A DNA stretch of 64,000 nt from Massilia agri. Its GTDB lineage: Bacteria > Pseudomonadota > Gammaproteobacteria > Burkholderiales > Burkholderiaceae_D. The notes beneath the pieces were generated by a model. It saw only the letters and a program-made list of their open reading frames with translations. It did no database searches and was not told the DNA's origin. Within the stretch, counting starts at the first letter, position 1; each line of letters starts with the position of its first letter. The position numbers and the translations under genes are program-made. Location: the NCBI RefSeq assembly GCF_024753255.1, contig NZ_JANUHA010000004.1, positions 289,547 through 353,546 on the forward strand, written 5' to 3'. This document shows positions 1-8,061 of this stretch, piece by piece.

Positions 1-3
1 CTT

Positions 4-16
4 GCTATTAAATAGC
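4..16. promoter_or_regulatory. Palindromic operator, OhrR/MarR-like (distal copy)
   Basis: A perfect 13-bp palindrome GCTATT-A-AATAGC. Its AT-rich core and spacing resemble MarR-family (OhrR) operators, and it shares the element AATAGCG/GCTAT with the second palindrome near ohr. A divergent ohrR gene probably lies left of the window; that is inference. Confidence 0.45.
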
Positions 17-96
17 GTGCTATGTATTATGGCTCCGTGTTCAGCAGATGGCAGCTGAACGGGAAGGGAAGAACTCATCCCGTGCGCCGCCAGTGT

Positions 97-120
97 TATA
101 TAGCGCGCTATACAATAGCG
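97..120 (+). promoter_or_regulatory. Palindromic operator over the ohr promoter
   Basis: A perfect 14-bp palindrome TATAGCGCGCTATA (99-112) followed by CAATAGCG lies about 50 bp upstream of ohr. It overlaps the likely -10 (TACAAT, 111-116), so a bound repressor would block transcription. In other bacteria ohr is controlled by the thiol-based MarR-family repressor OhrR, which binds such palindromes; that this is the OhrR site is inferred from gene identity and position. Confidence 0.55.
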
Positions 121-162
121 TTTTAATCATGGGCATCGCCCAAACAGACAAGGAGCATCACC

Positions 163-588
163 ATGGCAATCGAAAAAGTCCTCTACCGTGCAAACGCCAA
201 AGCCACCGGCGGCCGTGACGGCCGCGCCGTCTCCTCCGACAATGCGCTCGACGTCAAGCTGTCGACCCCGAAGGAACTGGGCGGCGCGGGCGGCGACGGC
301 ACCAATCCTGAACAGCTGTTTGCCGCCGGCTACTCGGCCTGCTTCCTGGGCGCGATGAAGTTCGTGGCCGCGCGTGACAAGCTGAAGATCTCGCCGGACG
401 TGTCGGTGCAGGGCAGTGTCGGCATCGGCCCCATCCCGACCGGCTTCGGCATCGAAGTGCTGTTGCAGATCAGCCTGCCGGGAGTGCCGGAAGAAGAGGC
501 GCGCACCCTGATCGAGCGTGCCCACATCGTCTGCCCCTACTCGAACGCTACCCGCGGCAACATCGACGTGACCTTGCAGCTCGTCTGA
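163..588 (+). CDS. ohr: Organic hydroperoxide resistance protein Ohr
   Basis: A thiol peroxidase of the Ohr/OsmC family (141 aa, the usual Ohr length) that reduces organic and fatty-acid hydroperoxides in the cytoplasm, normally recycled by lipoylated proteins. The two catalytic cysteines are visible: Cys60 in GYSACF and Cys124 in the diagnostic [11 protein letters not shown] motif that separates Ohr from OsmC. The start is set by AAGGAGC a few bases upstream. It is a single-gene unit, flanked by palindromic operator-like sites and a strong terminator. Induction by organic peroxides through OhrR is likely but inferred. Confidence 0.97.
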   Translation: MAIEKVLYRANAKATGGRDGRAVSSDNALDVKLSTPKELGGAGGDGTNPEQLFAAGYSACFLGAMKFVAARDKLKISPDVSVQGSVGIGPIPTGFGIEVLLQISLPGVPEEEARTLIERAHIVCPYSNATRGNIDVTLQLV

Positions 589-613
589 AGCACGGTCCGG
601 CTTGCCGGAAAAG

Positions 614-664
614 GAAAGCCAGCCCTGTCGGCATACCGGCAGGGCTGGCTTTCTGCATTTTTTG
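614..664 (+). terminator. Rho-independent terminator of ohr
   Basis: A perfect 14-bp stem (614-627 with 640-653, arms GAAAGCCAGCCCTG and complement) is followed by CTGCATTTTTTT. It lies 25 bp after the ohr stop. Confidence 0.85.
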
Positions 665-1186
665 GCAACGCGTTCGCTGATGTCCCGGTATTCCTCATCT
701 ACCGAGCTGAGCTATTTCAGTATTTCACAGTTCAGATATTAATCGCAGGTAATAGGCGTCGCAAATAAGGGATATAAATAATCTGAAGAATATATCGATT
801 TCTTGTCGGTTTAATTATTCCATTTGGCCCAATGTTTATTGCTCTCGGCCGATTTGAATTCCATTTTATTTACCAATTACCAAGGACTTGCTTGGCCCTG
901 ATTCGTGCGCGAGTCACGCGAGCTCAGCAATATTTGCTTACATTTAGCCGAATTTCGGCCATGAATACGGTGGATTTGTCCGCTTCGATAGCTGTTCGCC
1001 AAGGAAGTTGTCATCTTTGCGTCGACGTAAAACAACGCTCCGAAATATTTTTCCGCGCGGCAAACAAAAAATTTTTCCGGTCGTTAAAATTGCCTCCCAT
1101 CAGCTTCCTGACGAATTAATTTAAACGGTCAGGATCGGCTGGCACTTAAGAAACTCCACCGAAAAAATTTAACAATCTTCTTAGCA
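665..1186. other. Intergenic stretch, unusually AT-rich
   Basis: About 520 bp between the ohr terminator and the MFS gene. From about 700 on it is clearly richer in A+T than the rest of the window, with runs such as AAAAAATTTTT and TTAATTTAAA near 1065-1125. One open frame (832-1119) crosses it, but it has no ribosome-binding site and no recognisable protein character. The promoter of the downstream transporter must lie here; I could not fix a -35/-10 pair with confidence. Confidence 0.5.
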
Positions 1187-2341
1187 ATGCAAACCACTGT
1201 TTCTTCTCAGCGTTCGTTCTCCCTCGCGCAAACCCAGCAGTACGCACTGCCTGTCCTGTTCGCGCTGTTCGGCCTGATCATGGGCTCCTGGGCCGGTCGT
1301 ATCCCGGCGCTGGCCGAGCGTGTGCAAGTGTCGCACTCGGCCCTGTCGATGGTCCTGCTGTGCGGCGGCCTCGGCGCCGTCGTGTCCTACCCGATCTCGT
1401 CCTTCCTGATGGGCCGCTTCGGTGCCCGCAAGTCGCTGCTGATCTCGGGCATGGCCCTGCTGTGCGTACTGGTCTCGATCGGCATGGCGCCGACCGTGCC
1501 GCGCCTGATGCTGTCGGTCCTGATGCTGGGCATCACCGCGAGCACCTTCGATGTCGCCATCAACTCGGCCGCGACCAAGCGTGAAAAGCTCACCGGCAAG
1601 TCGGAACTGTCGATGCTGCACGGTATCGGCTGCGCCGGTGGCCTGGCGGGCGCGACCCTCGGCAGCCTGATGGCCAGCATGAAGATCGCTCCGGCAACCC
1701 ACTTCCTGATGCTGGCTGGTCCCCTGGCCGTGGTGCTGTGGGGCGCGTTCACCATGATGGACGCCGACGACAGCGTCGAAAAGGTCGAGAAGAAGTCGTT
1801 CTCGCTGCCGCGCGGTCCGCTGGCACTGCTGGGCCTGCTGGGCTTCCTGGGCTCGATGTCGGAAGGCAGCATCGCCGACTGGAGCGGCGTGTTCCTGAAA
1901 GAGCACTTCGGCGCGTCGGACGGCCTGGCGCCCCTGGCCCTGTCCTCCTTCTCGGTCATGATGCTGCTGTCGCGCATGGTTGGCGACAAGCTGAAAGTGC
2001 GCTTCGGCGCCCAGCGCCTGGTCACCCTCGGTGCGATGGTGTCGGCAAGCGGTCTGTTCTTCGCCGTCGTGGCCCCGAACGCCTACGTCGCCCTGGTCGG
2101 TTTCGCGATCGCCGGCCTCGGCCTGTCGCTGCTGTTCCCCTTCGTGTTCAGCGCAGCCGGCGCCCAAGGTCCGATGGCCCTGGCGGCAGTGGCCAGCATG
2201 GCCTACAGCGGCAGCCTGATGGGCCCGCCGGTGATCGGCGCCGTCGCCCACTTCGTCGGCATGAAGGCAGCCATGGCCTACGTCGGCGGCCTGTCCCTGG
2301 TCATCGCCATGGTCGCCAGCCGTACCCGCCTGCTGAAGTAA
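1187..2341 (+). CDS. MFS transporter, YbjJ-like
   Basis: A 384-aa integral membrane protein with about 12 hydrophobic segments and the major facilitator loop motif GRFGARKS between TM2 and TM3. The pattern FDVAINSAATKREK followed by SMLHGIG in the first half is typical of the E. coli YbjJ group of inner-membrane MFS proteins, whose substrate is unknown. No partner gene is adjacent; it ends in its own terminator. Codon use is ordinary for the region although the upstream DNA is AT-rich. MFS membership is certain, the subgroup likely, and the substrate unknown. Confidence 0.88.
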   Translation: MQTTVSSQRSFSLAQTQQYALPVLFALFGLIMGSWAGRIPALAERVQVSHSALSMVLLCGGLGAVVSYPISSFLMGRFGARKSLLISGMALLCVLVSIGMAPTVPRLMLSVLMLGITASTFDVAINSAATKREKLTGKSELSMLHGIGCAGGLAGATLGSLMASMKIAPATHFLMLAGPLAVVLWGAFTMMDADDSVEKVEKKSFSLPRGPLALLGLLGFLGSMSEGSIADWSGVFLKEHFGASDGLAPLALSSFSVMMLLSRMVGDKLKVRFGAQRLVTLGAMVSASGLFFAVVAPNAYVALVGFAIAGLGLSLLFPFVFSAAGAQGPMALAAVASMAYSGSLMGPPVIGAVAHFVGMKAAMAYVGGLSLVIAMVASRTRLLK

Positions 2342-2397
2342 GCAAGAGATTCGCCGGCCCGCCGGCACCCCTCCTCGCGCGGCGCAAGCCGCCTTCC

Positions 2398-2433
2398 AAC
2401 GCAGACGCCCGCAAGGCCGTCTGCGTTTTTTTT
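2398..2433 (+). terminator. Rho-independent terminator after the MFS gene
   Basis: The 10-bp stem AACGCAGACG (2398-2407) pairs with CGTCTGCGTT (2418-2427) and is followed by a run of T to 2433. Confidence 0.85.
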
Positions 2434-2528
2434 GCTCCGTTTGCGCCGCGCCAAGCCAGCCCGGCACTGGAAGAACTTCGCCGGGCCCGCCGCCTCCAAG
2501 AAGGGTTCGCACATTCCAGGGGGTGTTC

Positions 2529-3155
2529 ATGTCCAGCACAATCGATGCGGCCGCGGTGACAGCGTTCCATGACGAAGAACTCGCGCGTCCCGGCTGGCCG
2601 GCGCCGCGCCAGATCACCGAGCTGTCCGGCCCCTGGCGCGCCATCCACGCCAATCACCGCTGCAATTGCCTCCTGTGGCAGGAAGAAGACCGCGCACGCC
2701 GCGTGGACGTGCCCTCGATCGAGATCGCCACCAGCAAGCGCCTGATCGACCGCTACAACCAGCAACGCAACGACGCCGTCGAAGAGATCGACGAAGCCCT
2801 GCTGGCGCTGCTGGGCCTGGACCCGCCCGGCCCCGGCGCGCGCCTGTCGAGCGAGACGCCGGGCGCGATGATCGACCGCCTGTCCATCCTCGCACTCAAG
2901 ATCCACCACATGCGCCTGCAGACCGAGCGCAGCGAAGCCGGGCGCGAGCACGTGCAGGCCTGCAGCGCGCGGCTGCAGCGCCTGATCAACCAGCGCCACG
3001 ACCTCGCCGCCTGCCTCGACCAGTTGCTGCATGAAGCGCGCGCAGGGCAGTCCTACTTCAAGGTTTACCGCCAGTTCAAGATGTACAACGATCCCGCCCT
3101 CAACCCCTACCTGTACGGGGGCGCCGGCACGCAGGACGGCAAGGGGCTGGCTTGA
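2529..3155 (+). CDS. DUF4254-family protein of a glycan gene cluster
   Basis: A 208-aa soluble protein rich in charged helices, with the family-like stretches ETPGAMIDRLSILALKIHH near the middle and SYFKVYRQFKMYND near the C-terminus. I recognise it as DUF4254; its biochemical role is not known. The ATG at 2529 is preferred over the GTG at 2523, because AGGGGG then sits at proper ribosome-binding distance. It is first of three co-directional genes and overlaps the next by 4 bp (TTGA), so it is almost certainly translated together with the GT2 enzyme and probably serves the same glycan. Confidence 0.8.
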   Translation: MSSTIDAAAVTAFHDEELARPGWPAPRQITELSGPWRAIHANHRCNCLLWQEEDRARRVDVPSIEIATSKRLIDRYNQQRNDAVEEIDEALLALLGLDPPGPGARLSSETPGAMIDRLSILALKIHHMRLQTERSEAGREHVQACSARLQRLINQRHDLAACLDQLLHEARAGQSYFKVYRQFKMYNDPALNPYLYGGAGTQDGKGLA

Positions 3156-3997
3156 GCCTGCCGCGCATCGACGTGCTGGTGCCGAGCTGCGGCCGGCCGG
3201 CGGCGCTGGCGGTGACCCTGGCCACCATCGGCGCCCAGGACTACCCGGACCTGCGGGTGGTGGTGTCCGACCAGAGCGAAGACAGCAGCGCCCTGCGCCA
3301 GCCCGAGGTGGTGGCGGTGCTGCGCTGGCTGCAGGCCAGCGGCCGCCCGGTCGACGCCTGGCGCCACCTGCCGCGCCGCGGCATGGCCGAGCAGCGCGCC
3401 TTCCTGCTGGCGCAGGCCCATGCGCGCTACTGCCTGTTCGTCGACGACGACGTCATCCTTGCCCCGTGGCTGCTGCGGCGCCTGCGCGAGCTGCTCGCGC
3501 AGCACGGTTGCGGCTTCGCCGGCAGCGCCGTGCATGGGCTGAGCTACCTCGGCGAACGGCGGCCGGCGCAGGAAGCGGTGGCGTTCTGGGAGGGCAGGGT
3601 GGAGCCGGAACTCGTCGCGCCGGGCGGGCCCGCATGGGGGCGCCACCACCTGCACAGCGCGGCCAACCTCTTCCACCTGCAGCAGCGCCTGCACGCCTCG
3701 CCTGCCGAAGCGCGCGCCTACCGCGTCGCCTGGGTGGGCGGCTGCGTGCTGTACGAGACGGCCAGGCTGCGCGCCGCAGGCGGTTTCGACTTCTGGCCCG
3801 ACCTGCCGCCCCAACACTGCGGGGAAGACGTGCTGGCGCAGCTGCGTGTGATGGCGCGCTTCGGCGGATGCGGGATCCTGCCTTCCGGGGCCTTTCACAT
3901 GGAGCTGCCGACGACCCTGCCCGGACGGGAGGTCGATGCGCCGTGGGTGCTGGGGGCGGACCCGGGCGGGGCCGTGTCCTGGCCCGAAGAAAACTGA
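3152..3997 (+). CDS. Glycosyltransferase family 2
   Basis: A 281-aa GT-A-fold glycosyltransferase. The N-terminus IDVLVPSCGRP is the usual first beta-strand and nucleotide-sugar loop, and FVDDDV near residue 97 is the metal-binding DxD-type motif; GEDVLAQLR near residue 229 fits the ED acceptor/base motif. It would transfer a sugar from a nucleotide donor to a surface glycan or glycoprotein. The start is a TTG that overlaps the stop of the DUF4254 gene, with AAGGGG upstream; no in-frame ATG is near. No membrane segment is evident. Donor and acceptor cannot be told. Confidence 0.87.
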   Translation: MSLPRIDVLVPSCGRPAALAVTLATIGAQDYPDLRVVVSDQSEDSSALRQPEVVAVLRWLQASGRPVDAWRHLPRRGMAEQRAFLLAQAHARYCLFVDDDVILAPWLLRRLRELLAQHGCGFAGSAVHGLSYLGERRPAQEAVAFWEGRVEPELVAPGGPAWGRHHLHSAANLFHLQQRLHASPAEARAYRVAWVGGCVLYETARLRAAGGFDFWPDLPPQHCGEDVLAQLRVMARFGGCGILPSGAFHMELPTTLPGREVDAPWVLGADPGGAVSWPEEN

Positions 3998-4005
3998 GGC
4001 CGGCG

Positions 4006-5211
4006 ATGGCCTGGGACAGGAGAGACGGCATGGAAGGCGGCATGGCGCCGGGCAGGGAGCATCACGTGGGGCAGGACATCGAATATGCTGGCGGGCCGCA
4101 CGGCGGGGAGCGGCTGCGTGGCGTGGTGAAGATCGGTGTGCTGCGTCCGAATGCGGTGGGCGACTTCGTCTTTGCGCTGCCCGCCCTGCACGCACTGAAG
4201 CAGGCCTATCCGCAGGCCGAACTGGTCCTGCTCGGCAAACCCTGGCATGCCGGTTTCCTCGCGGAGCGGCCCGGGCCGGTGGACCGGGTCGTGGTCATGC
4301 CGCAGGTCGCGGGTGTCGGCGCGCCGGAAGACGCGTGTTCGGACCAGCGGGCGATCGATGACTTCGTGGCGCGGATGCGCGCCGAGGCCTTCGACATCGT
4401 GGCGCAGATGGTCGGCGGCGGGCGCTATTCGAATCCCTTCGCCCTGCGCCTGGGTAGCCGCCTGACAATCGGCGCCCGCGCGCAGGGAGCCGCAGCGCTC
4501 GACCGCTGGGTCGACCATGTCGAACCGGGCAACCGGCGCCTGGCCCTGCTCGAGATCGCCGCGCTGGCGGGGGCCAGATTGCCGCCCATGGCGCGCGAGC
4601 TGGAGGTAACGGTGGCCGACCGTCAAGAGGCGGCGCGCATCCTGCCGCCGGACCGTACACGTCCGCTTGTTCTGCTGCAGCCAGGCTCGTCCGATCCGCG
4701 CAGATGCTGGCCAGCCGAACGTTTCGCCGCTGTCGGGGATGCGCTGGCGACGGCGGGCGCCCTCGTGGCCGTCAATGGCATGGCAGGCGAGGTGGGCTTG
4801 GTGCGACAGGTGATTGCGGGCATGCGCCACCCTGCGATCAACCTGGCGGGCGCGCTCCAGCTGGGCGGCCTGTGCGGACTGCTCGAACGTAGCACGCTGC
4901 TGGTCTCGAACGACACCGGGCCCCTGCACCTCGCGCTGGCGATCGGCACCCCGGCCGTCGGGGTGTTCTGGCATACCAACCTGGTGGATGGTGCTCCCTT
5001 GCGTCCCAGCCTCCTGCGCGCGGCAGTGTCCGCGCAGACCCGTTGCCGCACATGCGGCATCGACAACCGCGCGCGCCGCTGCGCGCATCAGGAGAGTTTC
5101 GTCGACGAGGTGACGGTTGACGAGGTGCGCAGCCTGGCCCTGGAACTGTTGCAGGACCGACGGCACAAGGAATGGTCCTCCGATGGGGTACCGGTCCATG
5201 GGGCTGGATAA
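4006..5211 (+). CDS. Glycosyltransferase family 9 (heptosyltransferase-like)
   Basis: A 401-aa GT-B enzyme. After a poorly conserved 40-residue N-terminal extension comes IGVLRPNAVGDFVFALPAL, the GT9 N-terminal signature, then LLQPGSSDPRRCWPAERF and SNDTGPLHLALAIGTP, the C-terminal donor-site motif shared with ADP-heptose:LPS heptosyltransferases. The ATG at 4006 has GAGG upstream and lies 8 bp after the GT2 stop; ATGs at 4030 and 4042 are possible alternatives. A cysteine-rich tail (TRCRTCGIDNRARRCAH) is unlike classical WaaC/WaaF. It probably acts on a surface glycan, not necessarily on the LPS inner core. Confidence 0.87.
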   Translation: MAWDRRDGMEGGMAPGREHHVGQDIEYAGGPHGGERLRGVVKIGVLRPNAVGDFVFALPALHALKQAYPQAELVLLGKPWHAGFLAERPGPVDRVVVMPQVAGVGAPEDACSDQRAIDDFVARMRAEAFDIVAQMVGGGRYSNPFALRLGSRLTIGARAQGAAALDRWVDHVEPGNRRLALLEIAALAGARLPPMARELEVTVADRQEAARILPPDRTRPLVLLQPGSSDPRRCWPAERFAAVGDALATAGALVAVNGMAGEVGLVRQVIAGMRHPAINLAGALQLGGLCGLLERSTLLVSNDTGPLHLALAIGTPAVGVFWHTNLVDGAPLRPSLLRAAVSAQTRCRTCGIDNRARRCAHQESFVDEVTVDEVRSLALELLQDRRHKEWSSDGVPVHGAG

Positions 5212-5366
5212 CTTGACCGACTGGCGGAGCAGGGAAAGGCCATTTTGGCGTGGGTGTGCCGCGGTCATGCGGCGATAGAACGACGCAACAACGTCACATG
5301 GGCCAGCCCTTGTCGCATCGCCGGCAAGATCCGAGGGGGCACGATACAAGGGAATGTACGCGGGTC

Positions 5367-6419
5367 TCACCAATATGGCCACATTCCCGCCGCGCGCTGT
5401 CCGCTGGGCGCCGTTCCGGCGAGCAGTGCGCGAGCATGCTCGAACACGACGGCGGAGCGCTCGGCGGCCGGATCCCAGATGCATCGGTGGCGCAGGCGGT
5501 CCAGCGGCGCCCAGCGTGCGATGTCGGCCTTGCTGAACACGACGACACTGTTCAGGCCGAGCCCGGCAGCGATGTGGGAGACGCCCGTGTCGTTGCAGAT
5601 CAGGAGGCGTGACCGGCTCATCAGGGCGGCCATGGCGCCGATCGAGATCGGGGCCGCGGCTTCGATCACCGGCGAGCGCATGTGGCTGGCGACGGCGCGC
5701 GCCAGGGGGGCTTCGTCGGCCGAGCCGGTCAGGACCGTGTCGAGCCCGAACTCGGCGTGCAGCTGGTCGGCCACTTCGGCGAAGCGCTCCGGGGGCCAGC
5801 ATTTGTCGCGCTTGCGTGCGCCCGCGTGGATGCAGATATAGCTGCCGGGCTCCAGCTCAGGCGCGACCTGGCTGGCTTCGAGTTCTTCGACATCATCGCG
5901 CCGCAGGGGAAATTCGAGGTGGCTGCCCATGGCCGGGGCGCCGAGGCGTTCGGACAGGTGCAGCAGACGTTCGGATTCCGCACCGGCCTCGGGATAGGGC
6001 AGCAGCAGGGTCCGGTCCGTTTGGGTCGCTTCGCTGCGCGAGAAGCCCGCCATGGTGCGCGCGCCGAAGCCGGCGACGATGTGATTGGTGACGTCGCCGC
6101 TGCCATGCAGCTGCAGGGCCAGGTCGAAGCCCTGGTCGCAGACGGTGGCGTAGAAGGCGGTCAGCTCGTCGTGGCGCACCGCCTGCTCGGGCAACAGCGG
6201 GTGGCCGGGAAAGGCCAGGAATTCGTTTACGTAGGAGGGGAAGCGCTGGGCGAATTGCGTCGCCCATGGCAGGCCGGTCAGCACGATGCGTGCTTCCGGC
6301 AGTGCGGCCCGCAGGGCGCGCAAGGCCGGCACTGCGCACAGCATGTCACCGAGCTGCAGGGCGCGGAACACGATGACGCTGCGAATGTCATGACGTTGGA
6401 GGAATGAGCGGCGATTCAT
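5367..6419 (-). CDS. Glycosyltransferase family 9, second copy
   Basis: A 350-aa GT-B enzyme of the heptosyltransferase family, convergent with the GT9 gene before it. N-terminal SVIVFRALQLGDMLCAVPAL and C-terminal CNDTGVSHIAAGLGL are the two GT9 signatures, and IHAGARKRDKCWPPERF is the middle motif. The ATG at 6419 is preceded by GGGGA at good distance. It lies downstream of the carbamoyltransferase and DMFase-like genes on the same strand, separated by 286 bp of low-complexity DNA. Together with the plus-strand genes it suggests a locus that builds an unusual sugar chain; donor and acceptor are unknown. Confidence 0.87.
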   Translation of the reverse strand: MNRRSFLQRHDIRSVIVFRALQLGDMLCAVPALRALRAALPEARIVLTGLPWATQFAQRFPSYVNEFLAFPGHPLLPEQAVRHDELTAFYATVCDQGFDLALQLHGSGDVTNHIVAGFGARTMAGFSRSEATQTDRTLLLPYPEAGAESERLLHLSERLGAPAMGSHLEFPLRRDDVEELEASQVAPELEPGSYICIHAGARKRDKCWPPERFAEVADQLHAEFGLDTVLTGSADEAPLARAVASHMRSPVIEAAAPISIGAMAALMSRSRLLICNDTGVSHIAAGLGLNSVVVFSKADIARWAPLDRLRHRCIWDPAAERSAVVFEHARALLAGTAPSGQRAAGMWPYW

Positions 6420-6451
6420 GTGTTCCCCAATATTGTTCTGGATATTCTTGC

Positions 6452-6480
6452 GTGACCGTGACCGTGACCGTGACCGTGAC
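6452..6480. repeat. Tandem hexamer repeat (GTGACC)n
   Basis: Nearly five head-to-tail copies of GTGACC just upstream of the second GT9 gene (33 bp before its start codon). Such short tandem repeats are prone to slippage, and copy number may differ between strains. Confidence 0.85.
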
Positions 6481-6665
6481 AGCACGCGCACCCACCTGCG
6501 TTCGCCCCCGCACCTGCACGCGCACCTACATCCACACCTAACCGTTCCCAAGCTGTATCTAACTCGTACCTAACCCGTACTCCGGCCGCTCCCGCACCTG
6601 GATCCAAACCCGTACCCACACCGAACCCGTATCCAGAATCGACCCGGCACCCGTATCGCGTTCCG
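6481..6665. repeat. Low-complexity degenerate repeats
   Basis: The rest of the gap contains many imperfect copies of a unit like ACCCGTAYCC (for example at about 6575, 6610, 6627 and 6650) mixed with CACCTACA- and CACCTAAC-type units. No gene is supported here: reading the minus strand gives only Gly/Ala/Arg-rich junk. The region looks like decayed tandem DNA expansion. Confidence 0.6.
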
Positions 6666-6705
6666 AGCCGGGGCTTCCTGCAAGCTTCAAGCAAGCGGTG
6701 CGGTC

Positions 6706-8061
6706 TCAATCGCCGCCGAGGCGATCGAGCACGTTGCGTGTAATGCGTTCCACCTGCCGGTCGCGGGCGTCGCCCAGTACCTGGGCCCAGTCGGTCGTGC
6801 CGGCCGAGAACACGGTGCCGCCGCGCCGGAACACGCCCATCGCCGCGAGGTGCACGCCTTCGCCGGGACCATGGCGTTCGCGCGGCGGCAGTTCCTGCCA
6901 GCGCCGGTCGAGTTGGCAGGCCGCCAGCAACTGGTAGCCGTCCGGGGTGCCGGCCTCGTCGCGCCAGGCCGAGAGCAGGGCCGTGCCATCGGGCGCGACA
7001 TGGTCGACTGGCACGCCGTCGCATTCGTAGCCCGCCAGCGGGGGCCAGGTGTCGCGTCCGAGCGTGTCCCCGTGGGTGAAGCCGGTGCCGGCGAAGACCC
7101 AGTGCTCCGGTTGCTGGACCACGTAACCTCGGGTATCGCGGGGCCCGTCCCACCAGCCTCCGCCATGCCGGTAGCTGCTGCCGGTAAGCTGGTCCTCCGG
7201 GCGCCCGGCTCCCGTCGACGGCCACCAGTGGTCCCATGCCCCCCGTTTGCTGCCCTGGTGGCAGACCATGGCACTCGCATCGTCGACCAGATGGATGCGC
7301 CACCAGCACAGATTGGCGCCGAAGAAGGCGAGGTTGCCGCCATCAGCCACGAAGTCTTCGACGGCGTCGCGCGTGCGCTCGGTCCAGTACTCGTCGTGGC
7401 CGACGCTCACCAGCAGGCGGTAGTCGCGTAGCAGCTCGGGCTGCTCGTGAATGTCGAGGTCGGTGCAGAAATCCGCCGCATAGCGATTTCTCGCCATCCA
7501 GCGGATGAAACGGGCGTCCCAGTGGGCGAAGGTCTGGCGCGCGGAACGGCAGTCGTAGTGGTCTGGCGCGCCCCAGGTCTCGCCGCCGATGCCGCCGCCC
7601 GGCCGGCGCAGTGACACCCGTGCCCCCGGCGGCTGCGCCGAGCGGGGCGGATTGGTATAGAAGCAGGCGCCGCCGCTGCTGTTGTAGGCATGCCAGGTGG
7701 CGACGGGAAGCTTGTACAGCATGCGTTGCCGCGCCTGCTCGCCGCGCACGACGAACAGTGCGGCGCCGCAGTCGGCCGACAGGCGCAGGGGCATGCCCTG
7801 CGGCGTCTCGAAATGGGCGAGGTAGACGCCCGATGGCCAGCCGGCATCGGTCTCGACCCGGTAGGCGGGCCATTCCCAGTCTTCGTCTGCGCGGCCCTCC
7901 GGCGCCTGCTCCGCGTGCAGCCAGCTGCTGCGCCAGACCGGCACCAGCCCGTCCTCCCAGCGATGGATGGCGATGCGAAAACGCGCCTCGTCGCCTGCGA
8001 CGTGCAGGGTCAGCGGCTCGCCGGCCTGCACGCCGGGGCGGCCCGGGTAGCCGCGGATCAT
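6706..8061 (-). CDS. N,N-dimethylformamidase beta-subunit-like protein
   Basis: A 451-aa soluble protein matching the C-terminal domain family of the large subunit of dimethylformamidase. Recognisable stretches are WHAYNSSGGACFYTN (about 123-137), LLVSVGHDEYW (216-226), GGNLAFFGANLCWWRI (241-256) and GYECDGV (344-350). True DMFase hydrolyses an amide with a mononuclear iron held by Tyr and Glu side chains; I could not map those ligands with certainty. The ATG overlaps the stop of the carbamoyltransferase gene (ATGA), so the two are translationally coupled. The substrate is probably not DMF; given the neighbours, an amide or carbamoyl group on a sugar or glycopeptide is a possible target (inference). 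Confidence 0.75.
   Translation of the reverse strand: MIRGYPGRPGVQAGEPLTLHVAGDEARFRIAIHRWEDGLVPVWRSSWLHAEQAPEGRADEDWEWPAYRVETDAGWPSGVYLAHFETPQGMPLRLSADCGAALFVVRGEQARQRMLYKLPVATWHAYNSSGGACFYTNPPRSAQPPGARVSLRRPGGGIGGETWGAPDHYDCRSARQTFAHWDARFIRWMARNRYAADFCTDLDIHEQPELLRDYRLLVSVGHDEYWTERTRDAVEDFVADGGNLAFFGANLCWWRIHLVDDASAMVCHQGSKRGAWDHWWPSTGAGRPEDQLTGSSYRHGGGWWDGPRDTRGYVVQQPEHWVFAGTGFTHGDTLGRDTWPPLAGYECDGVPVDHVAPDGTALLSAWRDEAGTPDGYQLLAACQLDRRWQELPPRERHGPGEGVHLAAMGVFRRGGTVFSAGTTDWAQVLGDARDRQVERITRNVLDRLGGD

Noticed and set aside
832..1119. 95-codon open frame in the AT-rich gap
   Set aside because: No ribosome-binding site, no codon bias of this genome, and no recognisable protein.
1181..2653. Long open frame opposite the MFS gene
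   Set aside because: Antisense to a clear transporter; GC-rich genomes give such shadow frames, and the translation is a His/Gln/Arg-rich string. The same applies to long frames opposite leuA, yidC, gyrB and the penicillin acylase.
6481..6700. Minus-strand coding frame through the repeats upstream of GT9
   Set aside because: It encodes a Gly/Arg/His-rich string (HGHGHGH from the GTGACC repeat), with no start context.
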